DNA of 60,938 bases from Candidatus Cibiobacter qucibialis (lineage in GTDB: Bacteria; Bacillota; Clostridia; Oscillospirales; Ruminococcaceae). A program made the translations under genes and the position numbers. Positions 26,693 through 35,152 of the stretch are shown piece after piece; positions within the stretch are counted from its first letter, which is position 1, and every line of letters begins with the position of its first letter. The stretch lies in the NCBI GenBank assembly GCA_004000625.1, contig SAUS01000004.1, forward strand, positions 1 through 60,938, written 5' to 3'. The notes beneath the pieces are model-generated. The model saw only the letters and a program-made list of their open reading frames with translations. It was not told where the DNA came from and ran no database searches.

Positions 26693-27508
26693 TCAAATTC
26701 CCGCCATGAGCCAGCGGGTGGAGAGGATGACGGCGAGGCAGAGGGTGAGAACAACGGCGCATTTTACGTCCAGCGCGCCGAACTTGAGCACCTTCAGGCG
26801 GGTGCGGCCCTCGCCGCCGTGGTAGCAGCGGCATTCCATGGCCATGGCAAGCTCGTCCGCACGGCGGAACGCGCTGATGAACAGGGGGATCAACACCGGC
26901 ACCAATGCCTTGATGCGGTCCATGAACTTGCCGTTATCCAGCATTGCGCCGCGGGCTTTCTGGGCGTTCATGATCTTTTCGGTCTCATCGATCAGCAGCG
27001 GGATAAACCGCAGGGCGATCGTCATCATCATGGCAAGCTCATGCACCGGCAGGTGCAGCTTGGCAAAGGGTTTCAGCAGCGCTTCAATGGCATCCGTCAG
27101 CACAATGGGGCTGGTGGTGTAGGTCAACAGGCTGGTGCCGGCGATCAATGCCACAATGCGCACCGCCATCAGCACCGCATAGCTCACCCCCTCGCGGTAG
27201 ATGTGGATAAAGCCAAAGTGTACCAGCGGTTCGCCCTCGCCGGTGATGAAGAACAGGTTGAGTACCGCGGTGAACAGCACAATGGGAACGATCGGCTTTA
27301 AGCTCTTGACGATCAGCTTGATGGGAATCTGCGCCACTTTGTACAGCAGGGCCAGCAGCGCCAGCGAAAGCGCAATGCCCAGCGGGTTGGACGCCATAAA
27401 CAGCACAATGATGTAGGCAATGGTGGCAATAATTTTTAAGCGCGGGTCGCAGCGGTGCACCACCGAGTTGCCGGGGAAGTGCTGGCCAATGGTAATATCA
27501 CGCAGCAT
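26693..27508 (-). CDS. ecfT: ECF transporter transmembrane component
   Basis: A 271-residue membrane protein of the energy-coupling factor module. It couples the two ATPases to a vitamin-binding S component. It has about six helices. The coupling region carries the Ala-Arg-Gly signature in KIMNAQKARGAM, and a second cytoplasmic motif is MECRCYHGGEGRTRLK. Its ATG overlaps the TGA of ecfA2 (TGATG), a sign of tight coupling. No S component is next to it, which suggests a shared group II ECF module. Confidence 0.93.
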   Translation of the reverse strand: MLRDITIGQHFPGNSVVHRCDPRLKIIATIAYIIVLFMASNPLGIALSLALLALLYKVAQIPIKLIVKSLKPIVPIVLFTAVLNLFFITGEGEPLVHFGFIHIYREGVSYAVLMAVRIVALIAGTSLLTYTTSPIVLTDAIEALLKPFAKLHLPVHELAMMMTIALRFIPLLIDETEKIMNAQKARGAMLDNGKFMDRIKALVPVLIPLFISAFRRADELAMAMECRCYHGGEGRTRLKVLKFGALDVKCAVVLTLCLAVILSTRWLMAGI

Positions 27509-28428
27509 CAGTCAGCGCCCCCTTCCTGTACGGTTTTGTGGTTCTGCGGCAGCGGAACGGCTTTGTCCGGGTGTTTGGCGTTCCAGGCTTTCAGCACGGT
27601 TTTGACCGCATAGGGCACGGTGTACACATCCGTGTCGATCTCCATGCCCATTGCTTTCAGCATCAAAAACACCTGGGTGACCTGCGGAACGGAAAGCCCC
27701 AGTTCCAGCAGCTCCGGTGCGCGGGCAAAGACCTTTTCCACCGTGTCATACATGGCCACTTTCGCCTTGCTCATCACCAGTACGCGGTTGGCATAGCGGG
27801 CGATATCTTCCATTGAGTGGCTGACCAGAATGACCGTGATGCCGGTCTGCTCGTGGTAGTTGCGGATCTGGCTCAGGATGGTATCGCGGCCTTCGGGGTC
27901 AAGGCCTGCTGCGGGTTCGTCCAGCACCAGGATCTTGGGCTCCATGGCCATAACGCCCGCAATGGCAACGCGGCGCTTTTGCCCGCCGGAAAGTTCAAAC
28001 GGGCTTTTTTGCAGCAGCGCTTCATCCAGGCCAACAAACTCTGCCGCGCGCTTGACGCGGCGGGTGATTTCTTCTTCATCCAAGCCCATGTTGCGCGGGC
28101 CATAGGCGATATCCTTCCAGCAGGTTTCTTCAAACAGCTGGTATTCCGGGTACTGCATGACCAGCCCCACAAGGAAGCGGAAATCCCGCAGGTTTTCGCC
28201 CTCCGCCCACATATCGCGGCCATCAATAATGATCTTGCCGCTGGTGGGGCGGTTCAGGCCGTTGAAATGGGCGATCAGCGTGGATTTGCCGGACCCGGTT
28301 GAGCCCATCACACCGACAAAATCACCTTTTTCAATCGAGAAGCTCACATCATCCAGCGCTGCGGTTTCGTCCGGCATACCGGCGTTATACACATAGCGCA
28401 GATGTTCCACTTTAATGATCTCTGACAC
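27508..28428 (-). CDS. ecfA2: ECF transporter ATPase EcfA2
   Basis: A 306-residue ABC ATPase of the energy-coupling factor complex. It has Walker A GSTGSGKST, Q-loop YPEYQLFEET, signature LSGGQKRRV, Walker B ILVLDEPAAGLDP and switch His in VSHSMED. The YPEYQLF segment is typical of the EcfA-prime subunit. It pairs with the ATPase at 28593-29432 and EcfT to power vitamin uptake. Confidence 0.93.
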   Translation of the reverse strand: MSEIIKVEHLRYVYNAGMPDETAALDDVSFSIEKGDFVGVMGSTGSGKSTLIAHFNGLNRPTSGKIIIDGRDMWAEGENLRDFRFLVGLVMQYPEYQLFEETCWKDIAYGPRNMGLDEEEITRRVKRAAEFVGLDEALLQKSPFELSGGQKRRVAIAGVMAMEPKILVLDEPAAGLDPEGRDTILSQIRNYHEQTGITVILVSHSMEDIARYANRVLVMSKAKVAMYDTVEKVFARAPELLELGLSVPQVTQVFLMLKAMGMEIDTDVYTVPYAVKTVLKAWNAKHPDKAVPLPQNHKTVQEGGAD

Positions 28429-28535
28429 GTTACATTCCTTCCCGCACGGTACCGCCCCGGTCCCTCTTTTGCCGGGTGCAGTCTGTGCCTTTTCTGGTTG
28501 GGGAAAATTGGTTATTTGGGTTTCCTCGCAGAAGC

Positions 28536-28562
28536 GGCGGGGGCGGGTGACCCCGCCCTACA
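28536..28562. repeat. Variable-stem palindrome between the two ecf ATPase genes
   Basis: Read in reverse it is TGTAGGG followed by the stem GGCGGGGT-CA-CCCGCCCC, a member of the dispersed palindrome family. It lies inside what is otherwise an operon, in a 164-bp gap. Confidence 0.6.
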
Positions 28563-28592
28563 GGGGTGTTGCCGCCCAAAAGGCACGGCATT

Positions 28593-29432
28593 TTATTTCA
28601 GCAGGTCAAAAATGGCCTTGGCGCATTCTTCGGGGGTAATGATGTTTTCCGGCATAGGCAGGCCGGCGGCGGCCAGTTCATCCCGCAGCTCGGTGGCCTG
28701 GGGTACATCCAGGTGGTAGCCATGCAGCCGCTTGGTCTGGCTGAACACCTGTTCGGGGGTGCCCTCCATCACAATGCGTCCGCGGCTCATGACCAATATG
28801 CGGTCGGCATGGGCGGCTTCCTCCATATAGTGGGTAATGGACACAATGGAAATGCCTGCATCCCGCAGGTTACGGATGGTTTTCATTACCTGGGCGCGGC
28901 CGCGGGGGTCCAGCATGGCAGTGGATTCATCCAGAATCAGGCAGTCCGGCCGCATGGCAATCACGCCCGCGATGGCAACGCGCTGCTTTTGACCGCCGGA
29001 AAGCTTGTGCGGCGCTTTATTGCGCTGTTCATAGATCCCCGCCAGCTTCATGGCGTCATCCACGCGGGTGCGCATTTCCCCGGTGGGCACGCCAAGGTTT
29101 TCCAGCGCAAAGGCAACGTCCTCTTCCACCACGGTGGCAACGATCTGGTTGTCCGGGTTCTGGAACACCATGCCCACTCTCTGGCGAATGTCGTACAGCT
29201 TTTCATCGGTGCGGGTGTCCATATCTTCCACCAGCACGGTGCCGCTTTCCGGCAGCAGAATGGCGTTAAAATGCTTGGCCAGGGTCGATTTACCGCAGCC
29301 GTTGGCACCCAGCACAGCCACAAACTCGCCGCGGTGTACTTCCATCGACACCCCGTCCACAGCAAAGTTTGGCTGCTCCGTATCATACCGGAACCGCACA
29401 TCCTGCGCCTGTAAAATATCGTTTTCTTTCAT
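28593..29432 (-). CDS. ecfA1: ECF transporter ATPase EcfA1
   Basis: A 279-residue ABC ATPase: Walker A GANGCGKST, Q-loop FQNPDNQIVATVVEED (the EcfA1-type PDNQ), signature LSGGQKQRV, Walker B CLILDESTAMLDP and switch His in ITHYMEE. Start at 29432, because the longer in-frame start has no ribosome site and a GGGGAT lies before this ATG. It is first of the three ecf genes on the minus strand; a MITE lies upstream. Confidence 0.92.
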   Translation of the reverse strand: MKENDILQAQDVRFRYDTEQPNFAVDGVSMEVHRGEFVAVLGANGCGKSTLAKHFNAILLPESGTVLVEDMDTRTDEKLYDIRQRVGMVFQNPDNQIVATVVEEDVAFALENLGVPTGEMRTRVDDAMKLAGIYEQRNKAPHKLSGGQKQRVAIAGVIAMRPDCLILDESTAMLDPRGRAQVMKTIRNLRDAGISIVSITHYMEEAAHADRILVMSRGRIVMEGTPEQVFSQTKRLHGYHLDVPQATELRDELAAAGLPMPENIITPEECAKAIFDLLK

Positions 29433-29475
29433 GTGGTATCCCCTATTCTGAATAATAGTGTGATCCAAAATTTTT

Positions 29476-29814
29476 AGTTAGGAGGTAGGAGTGAGGAGTT
29501 AGGAGTTGAAAGGAGCTAAGGCAATACCGCATAATTCTAAGTGCCGATACGGCGAGCGAGGTGCGGCAGCTGCTAAGCCAAAAGCGCAGGTAATACTTTG
29601 TGTATTATCGAGCATTTTGGCAACGCAGATGCCGTGCCGCAGCCGCCGGAGCGGTGCTTAAGCCGTTAGGCGGGAATTGTGCGGTGTTGCCCTAAAGTTA
29701 ATCCTGCAAGGTTAGCGGGCGCACAATGTGCGCCCCTACGGAGCATTGCAATTTTAATTGCTCATTCCTAATTCCTAATTAACTCCTAACTCCTACTTCC
29801 TAACTCCTAACTCT
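29476..29814. repeat. Nested repeat block upstream of ecfA1
   Basis: TAGGAGT-type arms (29476-29508 and, inverted, 29762-29814) bracket a MITE copy (29517-29694) and a variable-stem palindrome GGGCGCAC-AAT-GTGCGCCC (29717-29735). Together they fill the region between ecfA1 and the methyltransferase gene. No gene lies inside. Confidence 0.65.
29517..29694 (+). repeat. MITE-like element, short form, reference copy
   Basis: Complete 178-bp copy with TA at both edges. The left terminal repeat GGCAATACCGCATAATTC and the right GAATTGTGCGGTGTTGCC are imperfect inverted repeats. The interior folds back on itself, and the apex reads TAATACTTTGTGTATTA. Confidence 0.88.
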
Positions 29815-30677
29815 CATTCTTCCCACACTGCGGTAGCGCCGCAAGGCACTACGCCGCCGGTGGCGGTTACGGGCAGGCCGATCTCATCGCAGCTGGTGTG
29901 GCCGCCCACCTTGGGGCAGAGGGTGGTTTTGAGCACATACTCCATAACCGCCGGGCTCAGGCCCTCGGTGTAGGAGTTGATGGCAAAGAACAGCGGCTTA
30001 TCGCTGAGCACCTGTTCTGTCAGGGTGATGAGGTCATAGACGTTATCTTCCAGCTTCCAGATCTCACCGTTGGGGCCGCGGCCATAGCTGGGCGGGTCCA
30101 TGATAACGGCGTCATAGCGGCTGCCGCGGCGGATCTCGCGCTGCACAAACTTGGCACAGTCATCCACGATCCAGCGGCAGGGGCGGTCGGCCAGGCTGCT
30201 GGCCTGGGCGTTTTCCCGTGCCCAGGCTACCATGCCTTTGGAAGCATCCACATGGGTCACGCTGGCACCGGCGGCCAGGCAGGCCAGTGTTGCGCCGCCG
30301 GTGTAGCCGAACAGGTTGAGCACCTTGACGGGACGGTCGGCAGCCTTGATCTTTTCCTGGTACCAGGCCCAGTTCACAGCCTGCTCCGGGAAGACGCCGG
30401 TATGCTTAAAGCCGGTGGGGCTGACGATCAGCGTCAGGTCCTGCCATTTGATGTTCCACTTCTGGGGCAGCTTTTTGTGGTAGTCCCACTGGCCGCCGCC
30501 CTTGGCGGAACGGTAATAGATGGCGTCTGCCCTGGCCCACAGGGGGCTGACTTCCTCGTTTTTCCAGATGATCTGCGGGTCGGGGCGGATGAGCAGCGTT
30601 TTGCCCCAGCGTTCCAGGCGGTTATGATTCGTTGCGTCGATCAGCTCGTAATCGACCCAGGTATCGGCGGGGCGCAT
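29814..30677 (-). CDS. Class I SAM-dependent RNA methyltransferase-like protein
   Basis: A 287-residue protein resembling the methyltransferase half of RlmK/RlmI-type 23S rRNA enzymes. The SAM loop is VLNLFGYTGGATLACLAAGA, the acidic loop VTHVDASKGMVAWARENA, and the catalytic-type motif MDPPSYGRGPNGEIWKLED. A short N-terminal domain precedes it, with no PUA domain seen. The start at 30677 shares TGATG with the glmM stop; a GTG 6 bp upstream is also possible. The target nucleotide is unknown. Confidence 0.82.
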   Translation of the reverse strand: MRPADTWVDYELIDATNHNRLERWGKTLLIRPDPQIIWKNEEVSPLWARADAIYYRSAKGGGQWDYHKKLPQKWNIKWQDLTLIVSPTGFKHTGVFPEQAVNWAWYQEKIKAADRPVKVLNLFGYTGGATLACLAAGASVTHVDASKGMVAWARENAQASSLADRPCRWIVDDCAKFVQREIRRGSRYDAVIMDPPSYGRGPNGEIWKLEDNVYDLITLTEQVLSDKPLFFAINSYTEGLSPAVMEYVLKTTLCPKVGGHTSCDEIGLPVTATGGVVPCGATAVWEE

Positions 30678-32047
30678 CAGCACACCCCCGGAATACGCTG
30701 GCGGATCATATCGGCAATGCGCTCTGCGCTGGACTGGATGGCTTCCATATCCTCGCCTTCCACCATCACGCGGATCTTGGGCTCGGTGCCGGAAACACGC
30801 ACCAGCACGCGGCCCATGCCCATCAGGTTCTGCTGCTGGCTCTCAATAAAGCCGGCAATGTATTCATCTTCTTTATAAGCCTGCTTCTGCTCCTTGTCGG
30901 CAGTCAGGTTGATGAGCACCTGCGGGAACTTGGTGTAAACGGCGTTCAGCTCGCTCATCTTGGTACCCTCTTCGCGGTGCTTGCGGGCCAGCAGCTTCAG
31001 CAGCTTGCCTGCGGTCAACTCGCCGTCGCCGGTGGTGGAGTGGTGCAGGAAAATAACATGGCCGCTCTGCTCGCCGCCGATGGCATAACCGCGGGCGCGC
31101 ATCTCTTCCAGCACGTAGCGGTCGCCTACAGCGGTGCGGGCGGTGTCAATGCCAATGGACTGCATATACTTCATAAAGCCCAGGTTGGACATAACCGTCA
31201 CCACGGCGGTATTTCCGTCCAGGCGGCCGCGGTCTTTCATATCCTTGGCAACCAGCGCAATGATCTTGTCGCCGTCGATCTCTGCGCCCTTTTCATCGCA
31301 GGCCAGGCAGCGGTCTGCATCGCCGTCAAAGGCAATGCCGCAGTCAAAGCCGCCTTCCACGACCTTCTTTTCCAGCCGGTCCAGGTGGGTGGAGCCGCAG
31401 CCATCGTTGACGGAAACGCCGTCATCCAGCGTGCCGGTAAAGCTGCACTGGCAGCCCAGGCGGGGGAACAGTTTCTGCGCCACCTTGGCAGAAGCACCAT
31501 TGGCGCAGTCAAACAGCACATTCAGGCCGGAAAGATCTGCATCAATGTGCTGCTCCAGAGCATCCACATAGTCATCCACAGCGGTATCCAGGCGGTGAAC
31601 GCGGCCGATCTCGGCACCATCACAGATCTTGATATCCTCGCAGTTTTTGAAGATATGAGCCTCAATGCGGTTTTCTACTTCATCGGGCAGCTTGTAGCCA
31701 TCGCCCTTGAAAATCTTGATGCCGTTGAACTCCATCGGGTTGTGGGACGCGGAGATCACAATACCGGCGTCTGCGCCGTATTTGCGCACCAGATAGGCCA
31801 CGCCGGGGGTGGGGATCACACCCAGCAGGTCAACGTCTGCGCCAACGCTGCACAAACCGGCAGCCAGGGTGCATTCCAGCATATCGCCGGAAACACGGGT
31901 ATCTTTGCCAATCAGAATACGGGGACGGTGGCCGTCCAGACTGGTCAGCTCTGCGGCAGTTGCGCGGCCGATCTGCAGGGCCAATTCACAAGTCAGGTCT
32001 TTGCCCGCCACACCGCGGACACCATCGGTACCAAACAATTTACCCAT
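30677..32047 (-). CDS. glmM: Phosphoglucosamine mutase
   Basis: A 456-residue enzyme converting glucosamine-6-phosphate to glucosamine-1-phosphate for UDP-GlcNAc and peptidoglycan. FGTDGVRGVAG opens the protein, VISASHNPMEFNGIKIF holds the phosphoserine (SASHNP), AFDGDADR binds magnesium, and GGEQSGHVIF and RVSGTEPKIRVM complete the substrate and phosphate sites. Start at 32047, after AAAGGAC. It is coupled to the methyltransferase downstream. Confidence 0.96.
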   Translation of the reverse strand: MGKLFGTDGVRGVAGKDLTCELALQIGRATAAELTSLDGHRPRILIGKDTRVSGDMLECTLAAGLCSVGADVDLLGVIPTPGVAYLVRKYGADAGIVISASHNPMEFNGIKIFKGDGYKLPDEVENRIEAHIFKNCEDIKICDGAEIGRVHRLDTAVDDYVDALEQHIDADLSGLNVLFDCANGASAKVAQKLFPRLGCQCSFTGTLDDGVSVNDGCGSTHLDRLEKKVVEGGFDCGIAFDGDADRCLACDEKGAEIDGDKIIALVAKDMKDRGRLDGNTAVVTVMSNLGFMKYMQSIGIDTARTAVGDRYVLEEMRARGYAIGGEQSGHVIFLHHSTTGDGELTAGKLLKLLARKHREEGTKMSELNAVYTKFPQVLINLTADKEQKQAYKEDEYIAGFIESQQQNLMGMGRVLVRVSGTEPKIRVMVEGEDMEAIQSSAERIADMIRQRIPGVC

Positions 32048-32085
32048 ATCGTCAAGTCCTTTCCATCTATCAAAGTCAACACATT

Positions 32086-32190
32086 GAACTATAATGAATA
32101 AAGAATAATTTTGGTGGATCGCGGTGCTGCGCACCGCTCAAAATAAGGCCTGCGGCCCTGCCCTGCCAAAAAACTCCTAACTCCTACCTG
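32086..32190. repeat. Low-complexity repeats between ruvB and glmM
   Basis: Contains AATGAATAAAGAATAA (also seen in reverse near 7250), the hairpin GCGGTGCTGCGCACCGC, and a CTCCTAA arm at 32171-32190. No gene and no clear terminator are seen. Confidence 0.5.
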
Positions 32191-32191
32191 T

Positions 32192-33268
32192 TTAATACAT
32201 TTTCTGCTGCCCATCCACCTCGTCGGCGTCTTCGGCGCGCAGGTGTTTGGGGACGGGCATGTTCAGATGCTCATAGGCCAGGCGGGTCACGCAGCGGCCG
32301 CGGGGGGTGCGGGTCAGCATACCCATCTGCATCAGGTAGGGTTCGCACACATCTTCCAGTGTTACACTTTCCTCACCAAGGTTGGCCGCCAGGGTATCCA
32401 GGCCCACCGGACCGCCGCCGTACAGCTCAATGATGGCACGCAGCACGCTGCGGTCCAGTTCATCCAGGCCCAGCTCGTCAATATCCATCTGGCGGCGGGC
32501 TGCCACAGCAGTGGGGCCGTCGATTGCCCCATCGCCCTCCACGGTGGCAAAGTCACGCACGCGCTTGAGCAGGCGGTTTGCAATACGCGGGGTGCCGCGG
32601 GCGCATTTGGCCAGCTCCAGCGCACCGGGGCGGTCGATGGGGATATTCAAAATGCCCGCGCTGCGCATGATGATGGTAGCCAGTTCATCCGGGCTGTAGG
32701 GTTCCAGCTTGAGCAGAATGCCAAAGCGGTCACGCAGGGGCCCGGTCAGCTGGCCTGCGCGGGTGGTTGCGCCCACCAGGGTGAACCGCGGCAGGTTGAT
32801 GCGGATGCTTTGGGCGCTGGGGCCCTTGCCGATCATAATATCCAGCGCGTAATCCTCCAGTGCGGGGTACAGCACTTCTTCTACCTGGCGGGAAAGGCGA
32901 TGGATCTCATCAATGAACAGGATATCACCCTCCTGCAAATTGGTCAGCAGAGCGGCAAGATCGCCGGGCTTTTCGATGGCCGGGCCGGAGGTAATGCGGA
33001 TCTGCACGCCCATCTCCTGCGCCACAATGCCGGCCAACGTTGTTTTGCCAAGGCCCGGCGGGCCGTACAGCAGAATATGGTCCATCGGTTCCCCGCGCTG
33101 CTGGGCGGCGCGCAGGTAAATGCGCAGATTGTTTTTGGCCTTTTCCTGACCGATATAATCATCCAGCGTTTTGGGGCGCAGGCTGACTTCCTCGGCGGCA
33201 TCGGCCGGGGCGGCGTCCGGGCTGACCAGGCGGCTGGGATCCACCGTATATTCCGTATTTTGGCTCAT
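32192..33268 (-). CDS. ruvB: Holliday junction branch migration ATPase RuvB
   Basis: A 358-residue AAA+ motor that drives branch migration with RuvA. Walker A is YGPPGLGKTTL, Walker B ILFIDEIHRL, sensor 1 VGATTRAG, and the Arg finger region GPLRDRFG. The DNA-binding winged helix at the C-terminus contains GGGPVGLDTLA and EPYLMQMGMLTRTPRGR. It lies 13 bp after ruvA and is third in ruvC-ruvA-ruvB. Confidence 0.97.
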   Translation of the reverse strand: MSQNTEYTVDPSRLVSPDAAPADAAEEVSLRPKTLDDYIGQEKAKNNLRIYLRAAQQRGEPMDHILLYGPPGLGKTTLAGIVAQEMGVQIRITSGPAIEKPGDLAALLTNLQEGDILFIDEIHRLSRQVEEVLYPALEDYALDIMIGKGPSAQSIRINLPRFTLVGATTRAGQLTGPLRDRFGILLKLEPYSPDELATIIMRSAGILNIPIDRPGALELAKCARGTPRIANRLLKRVRDFATVEGDGAIDGPTAVAARRQMDIDELGLDELDRSVLRAIIELYGGGPVGLDTLAANLGEESVTLEDVCEPYLMQMGMLTRTPRGRCVTRLAYEHLNMPVPKHLRAEDADEVDGQQKMY

Positions 33269-33281
33269 TCAGGTCACTCCT

Positions 33282-33887
33282 TTACGCACGCGAAAGCCCG
33301 CGCAGTGCAATTTTGATAATATCCTGCACCGGCAGGGTTTCGTCAATGCGGGCCACAGCCGCAGCAGCATCCGAGGTGTTGTACCCCAGCGCCACCAGTG
33401 CGGCCACAGCCTGGGCGGGTGCGCTGGACGGAGCAGGCGCTTTGGCGGCGGCCCCGCCGCCAAAGCCAGTGCCATCCGCCAGGCCCTTGCCCACTTTGTC
33501 TTTCAGTTCCAGAGCAATACGCTGGGCCAGCTTGGGGCCAACGCCGTTCGCCTTGGTAAACGCCTTGTGGTCCCCGCTGGACGCCGCCAGTGCCACACGC
33601 TCCGGCGTCATGATGGACAAAATAGCCAGCCCGGCCTTGGGGCCAACGCCGCTCACGCTGGTCAGCATCTTGAAGCAGCTGCGCTGCTCCTCGGTGGCAA
33701 AGCCGTACAGCGAAACATCGTTTTCGGTCACGTTCATCACAGTATACACCGTGCCTTCCCGCCCGGGGGCAGGCAGACTTTCGGCTGTGGTCAGGGGCAC
33801 CTGCACCGCATAGCCCACACCAGCGCAGCTGATGACCACGGTATCCAGTGTTTTCTTTAAGATTTTTCCGGTCAGCGAATAAATCAT
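33282..33887 (-). CDS. ruvA: Holliday junction DNA-binding subunit RuvA
   Basis: A 201-residue protein: N-terminal OB fold (MIYSLTGKILKKTLDTVVI), two helix-hairpin-helix motifs (LTSVSGVGPKAGLAILS and FTKANGVGPKLAQRIALELKDK), an Ala/Pro-rich linker, and the C-terminal RuvB-binding domain (AQAVAALVALGYNTSDAAAAVARI). Cytoplasmic tetramer. It sits 98 bp after ruvC. Confidence 0.97.
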   Translation of the reverse strand: MIYSLTGKILKKTLDTVVISCAGVGYAVQVPLTTAESLPAPGREGTVYTVMNVTENDVSLYGFATEEQRSCFKMLTSVSGVGPKAGLAILSIMTPERVALAASSGDHKAFTKANGVGPKLAQRIALELKDKVGKGLADGTGFGGGAAAKAPAPSSAPAQAVAALVALGYNTSDAAAAVARIDETLPVQDIIKIALRGLSRA

Positions 33888-33985
33888 CGTTCGTTCCTAT
33901 TTCTTATCCAAGATATATCTAAAATATGCTCTTACACCATTATGATTCTATGTTGCCGTGCGCCGGGTTATTTGCCCTGCGGCCC

Positions 33986-34483
33986 TTATCTTGGGGCGGT
34001 GCCCATCAGGCGGCTGCGGGAGCAGTGGCAGTGCGCTACGGCCATGGCCAGGGCGTCCGCTGTATCGTCCGGCTTGGGGATGGTTTGCAGGTGCAGCATG
34101 ATGCGGGTCATTTCCTGGATCTGCTTTTTTACCGCCTTGCCATACCCGGTCACAGCCTGCTTGACCTGCATGGGGGTGTACTCATAAATTGGTACGCCGC
34201 ACTGCGCGGCAGCCAGCAAAATCACCCCGCGGGCTTCCGCCACGCCGATGACGGTCGTCTGGTTATGCTGGTAGTACAGCTTTTCAATGGAGAGTGCTTC
34301 CGGCTGATAGCGGGTACAGATATCCTTGATGCCGTCATAAATTTCAATCAGGCGCTGTTCAAACGGCGTGTCCTTATCGGTACACACTGCGCCGTAAGCG
34401 ATGGGCGCAAAACGGTTGCCTGCATATTCCACAACGCCCCAGCCCACGATCGCATAGCCGGGGTCGATGCCCAAAACCCGCAT
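33986..34483 (-). CDS. ruvC: Crossover junction endodeoxyribonuclease RuvC
   Basis: A 165-residue resolvase that cuts Holliday junctions. Acidic catalytic residues fit GIDPG (Asp7), LSIEKLYYQHN (Glu66 region), and KPDDTADALAMAVAH (Asp pair near 138-141). The length is normal. First gene of the ruvCAB operon. Confidence 0.96.
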   Translation of the reverse strand: MRVLGIDPGYAIVGWGVVEYAGNRFAPIAYGAVCTDKDTPFEQRLIEIYDGIKDICTRYQPEALSIEKLYYQHNQTTVIGVAEARGVILLAAAQCGVPIYEYTPMQVKQAVTGYGKAVKKQIQEMTRIMLHLQTIPKPDDTADALAMAVAHCHCSRSRLMGTAPR

Positions 34484-34565
34484 AGTATCCCCTTTCCCTG
34501 TGTTTGAATCTATTCAGGAAACGCCGCACCGGCAAAAGGGTGCACTATCCCCATTTAACTGTATC

Positions 34566-34594
34566 AGTATACCACAAAGCCGTGTATGCGGCAA
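34566..34594 (-). promoter_or_regulatory. ruvCAB promoter
   Basis: Minus-strand TTGCCG (34589-34594), 17 bp, TATACT (34566-34571), about 85 bp before the ruvC start. No obvious LexA box is seen. Confidence 0.65.
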
Positions 34595-34688
34595 GGAAAA
34601 GCCCTTCCGCATTTGCAAATTTCTTTTGCGGTGGTACGTTCTATTTCATGTATTTTCTGAATTTTTTCATTTTTTTCGAAAAAAGGGC

Positions 34689-34717
34689 TTGCTTTTTCTG
34701 CTTGGATTTGGTATAGT
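34689..34717 (+). promoter_or_regulatory. tRNA-Val promoter
   Basis: TTGCTT (34689-34694), 17 bp, TATAGT (34712-34717), 19 bp before the mature tRNA 5' end. Confidence 0.75.
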
Positions 34718-34736
34718 ATACAAGTCGCAAGGACAT

Positions 34737-34812
34737 GCGCGGTTAGCTCAGCTGGTAGAGCATCTGCTTGACGTGCAGGAGGTCACAGGTTCGAGTCCTG
34801 TACCGCGCACCA
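34737..34812 (+). tRNA. tRNA-Val (anticodon GAC)
   Basis: A 76-nt cloverleaf: acceptor GCGCGGT/ACCGCGC, D arm GCTC-GAGC, anticodon loop TTGACGT with anticodon GAC, T arm ACAGG-TTCGAGT-CCTGT, and an encoded CCA end. It reads valine GUC/GUU codons. Confidence 0.97.
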
Positions 34813-34813
34813 T

Positions 34814-34868
34814 AACCGGACACCATTTTTGATACAACATGTATCTTGACTGGTGTCCGGTTTTTTTT
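34814..34868 (+). terminator. tRNA-Val terminator
   Basis: ACCGGACACCA pairs with TGGTGTCCGGT, with an inner GATAC/GTATC stem, and is followed by T8. The next 285 bp (34869-35152) are AT-rich; I see no gene, no riboswitch and no clear promoter there. Confidence 0.9.
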
Positions 34869-35152
34869 ATTAAGTTTTAGGTTCTTCAGGTCCTTTACCC
34901 TTTATTATGATTTAACGCTAACTCTTATTGCAAAAATGAAATCTGTTTTTCACAGAACGCCTTCCGGTTACTTTACTTTTCGGTAACAGTCTGATAAACT
35001 TTAGAAGTATCCATATTACGATAGATATTTTTCTACGTATCTGCGAAGCAAGGGCTTGTCATTTGGGCGATATTATGGAGACCATCAATGATTAGCTCCG
35101 GCGTTTATTTTCATTATGTATTTGTTCCATCAAAGATAAAGCAGGGAATATA

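Noticed and set aside
30632..32101. 489-residue plus-strand frame antisense to glmM
   Set aside because: The minus-strand glmM has every family motif; the opposite frame has none.
34869..35152. Possible c-di-GMP riboswitch before the prepilin gene
   Set aside because: The conserved core sequences of c-di-GMP-I aptamers are not seen.
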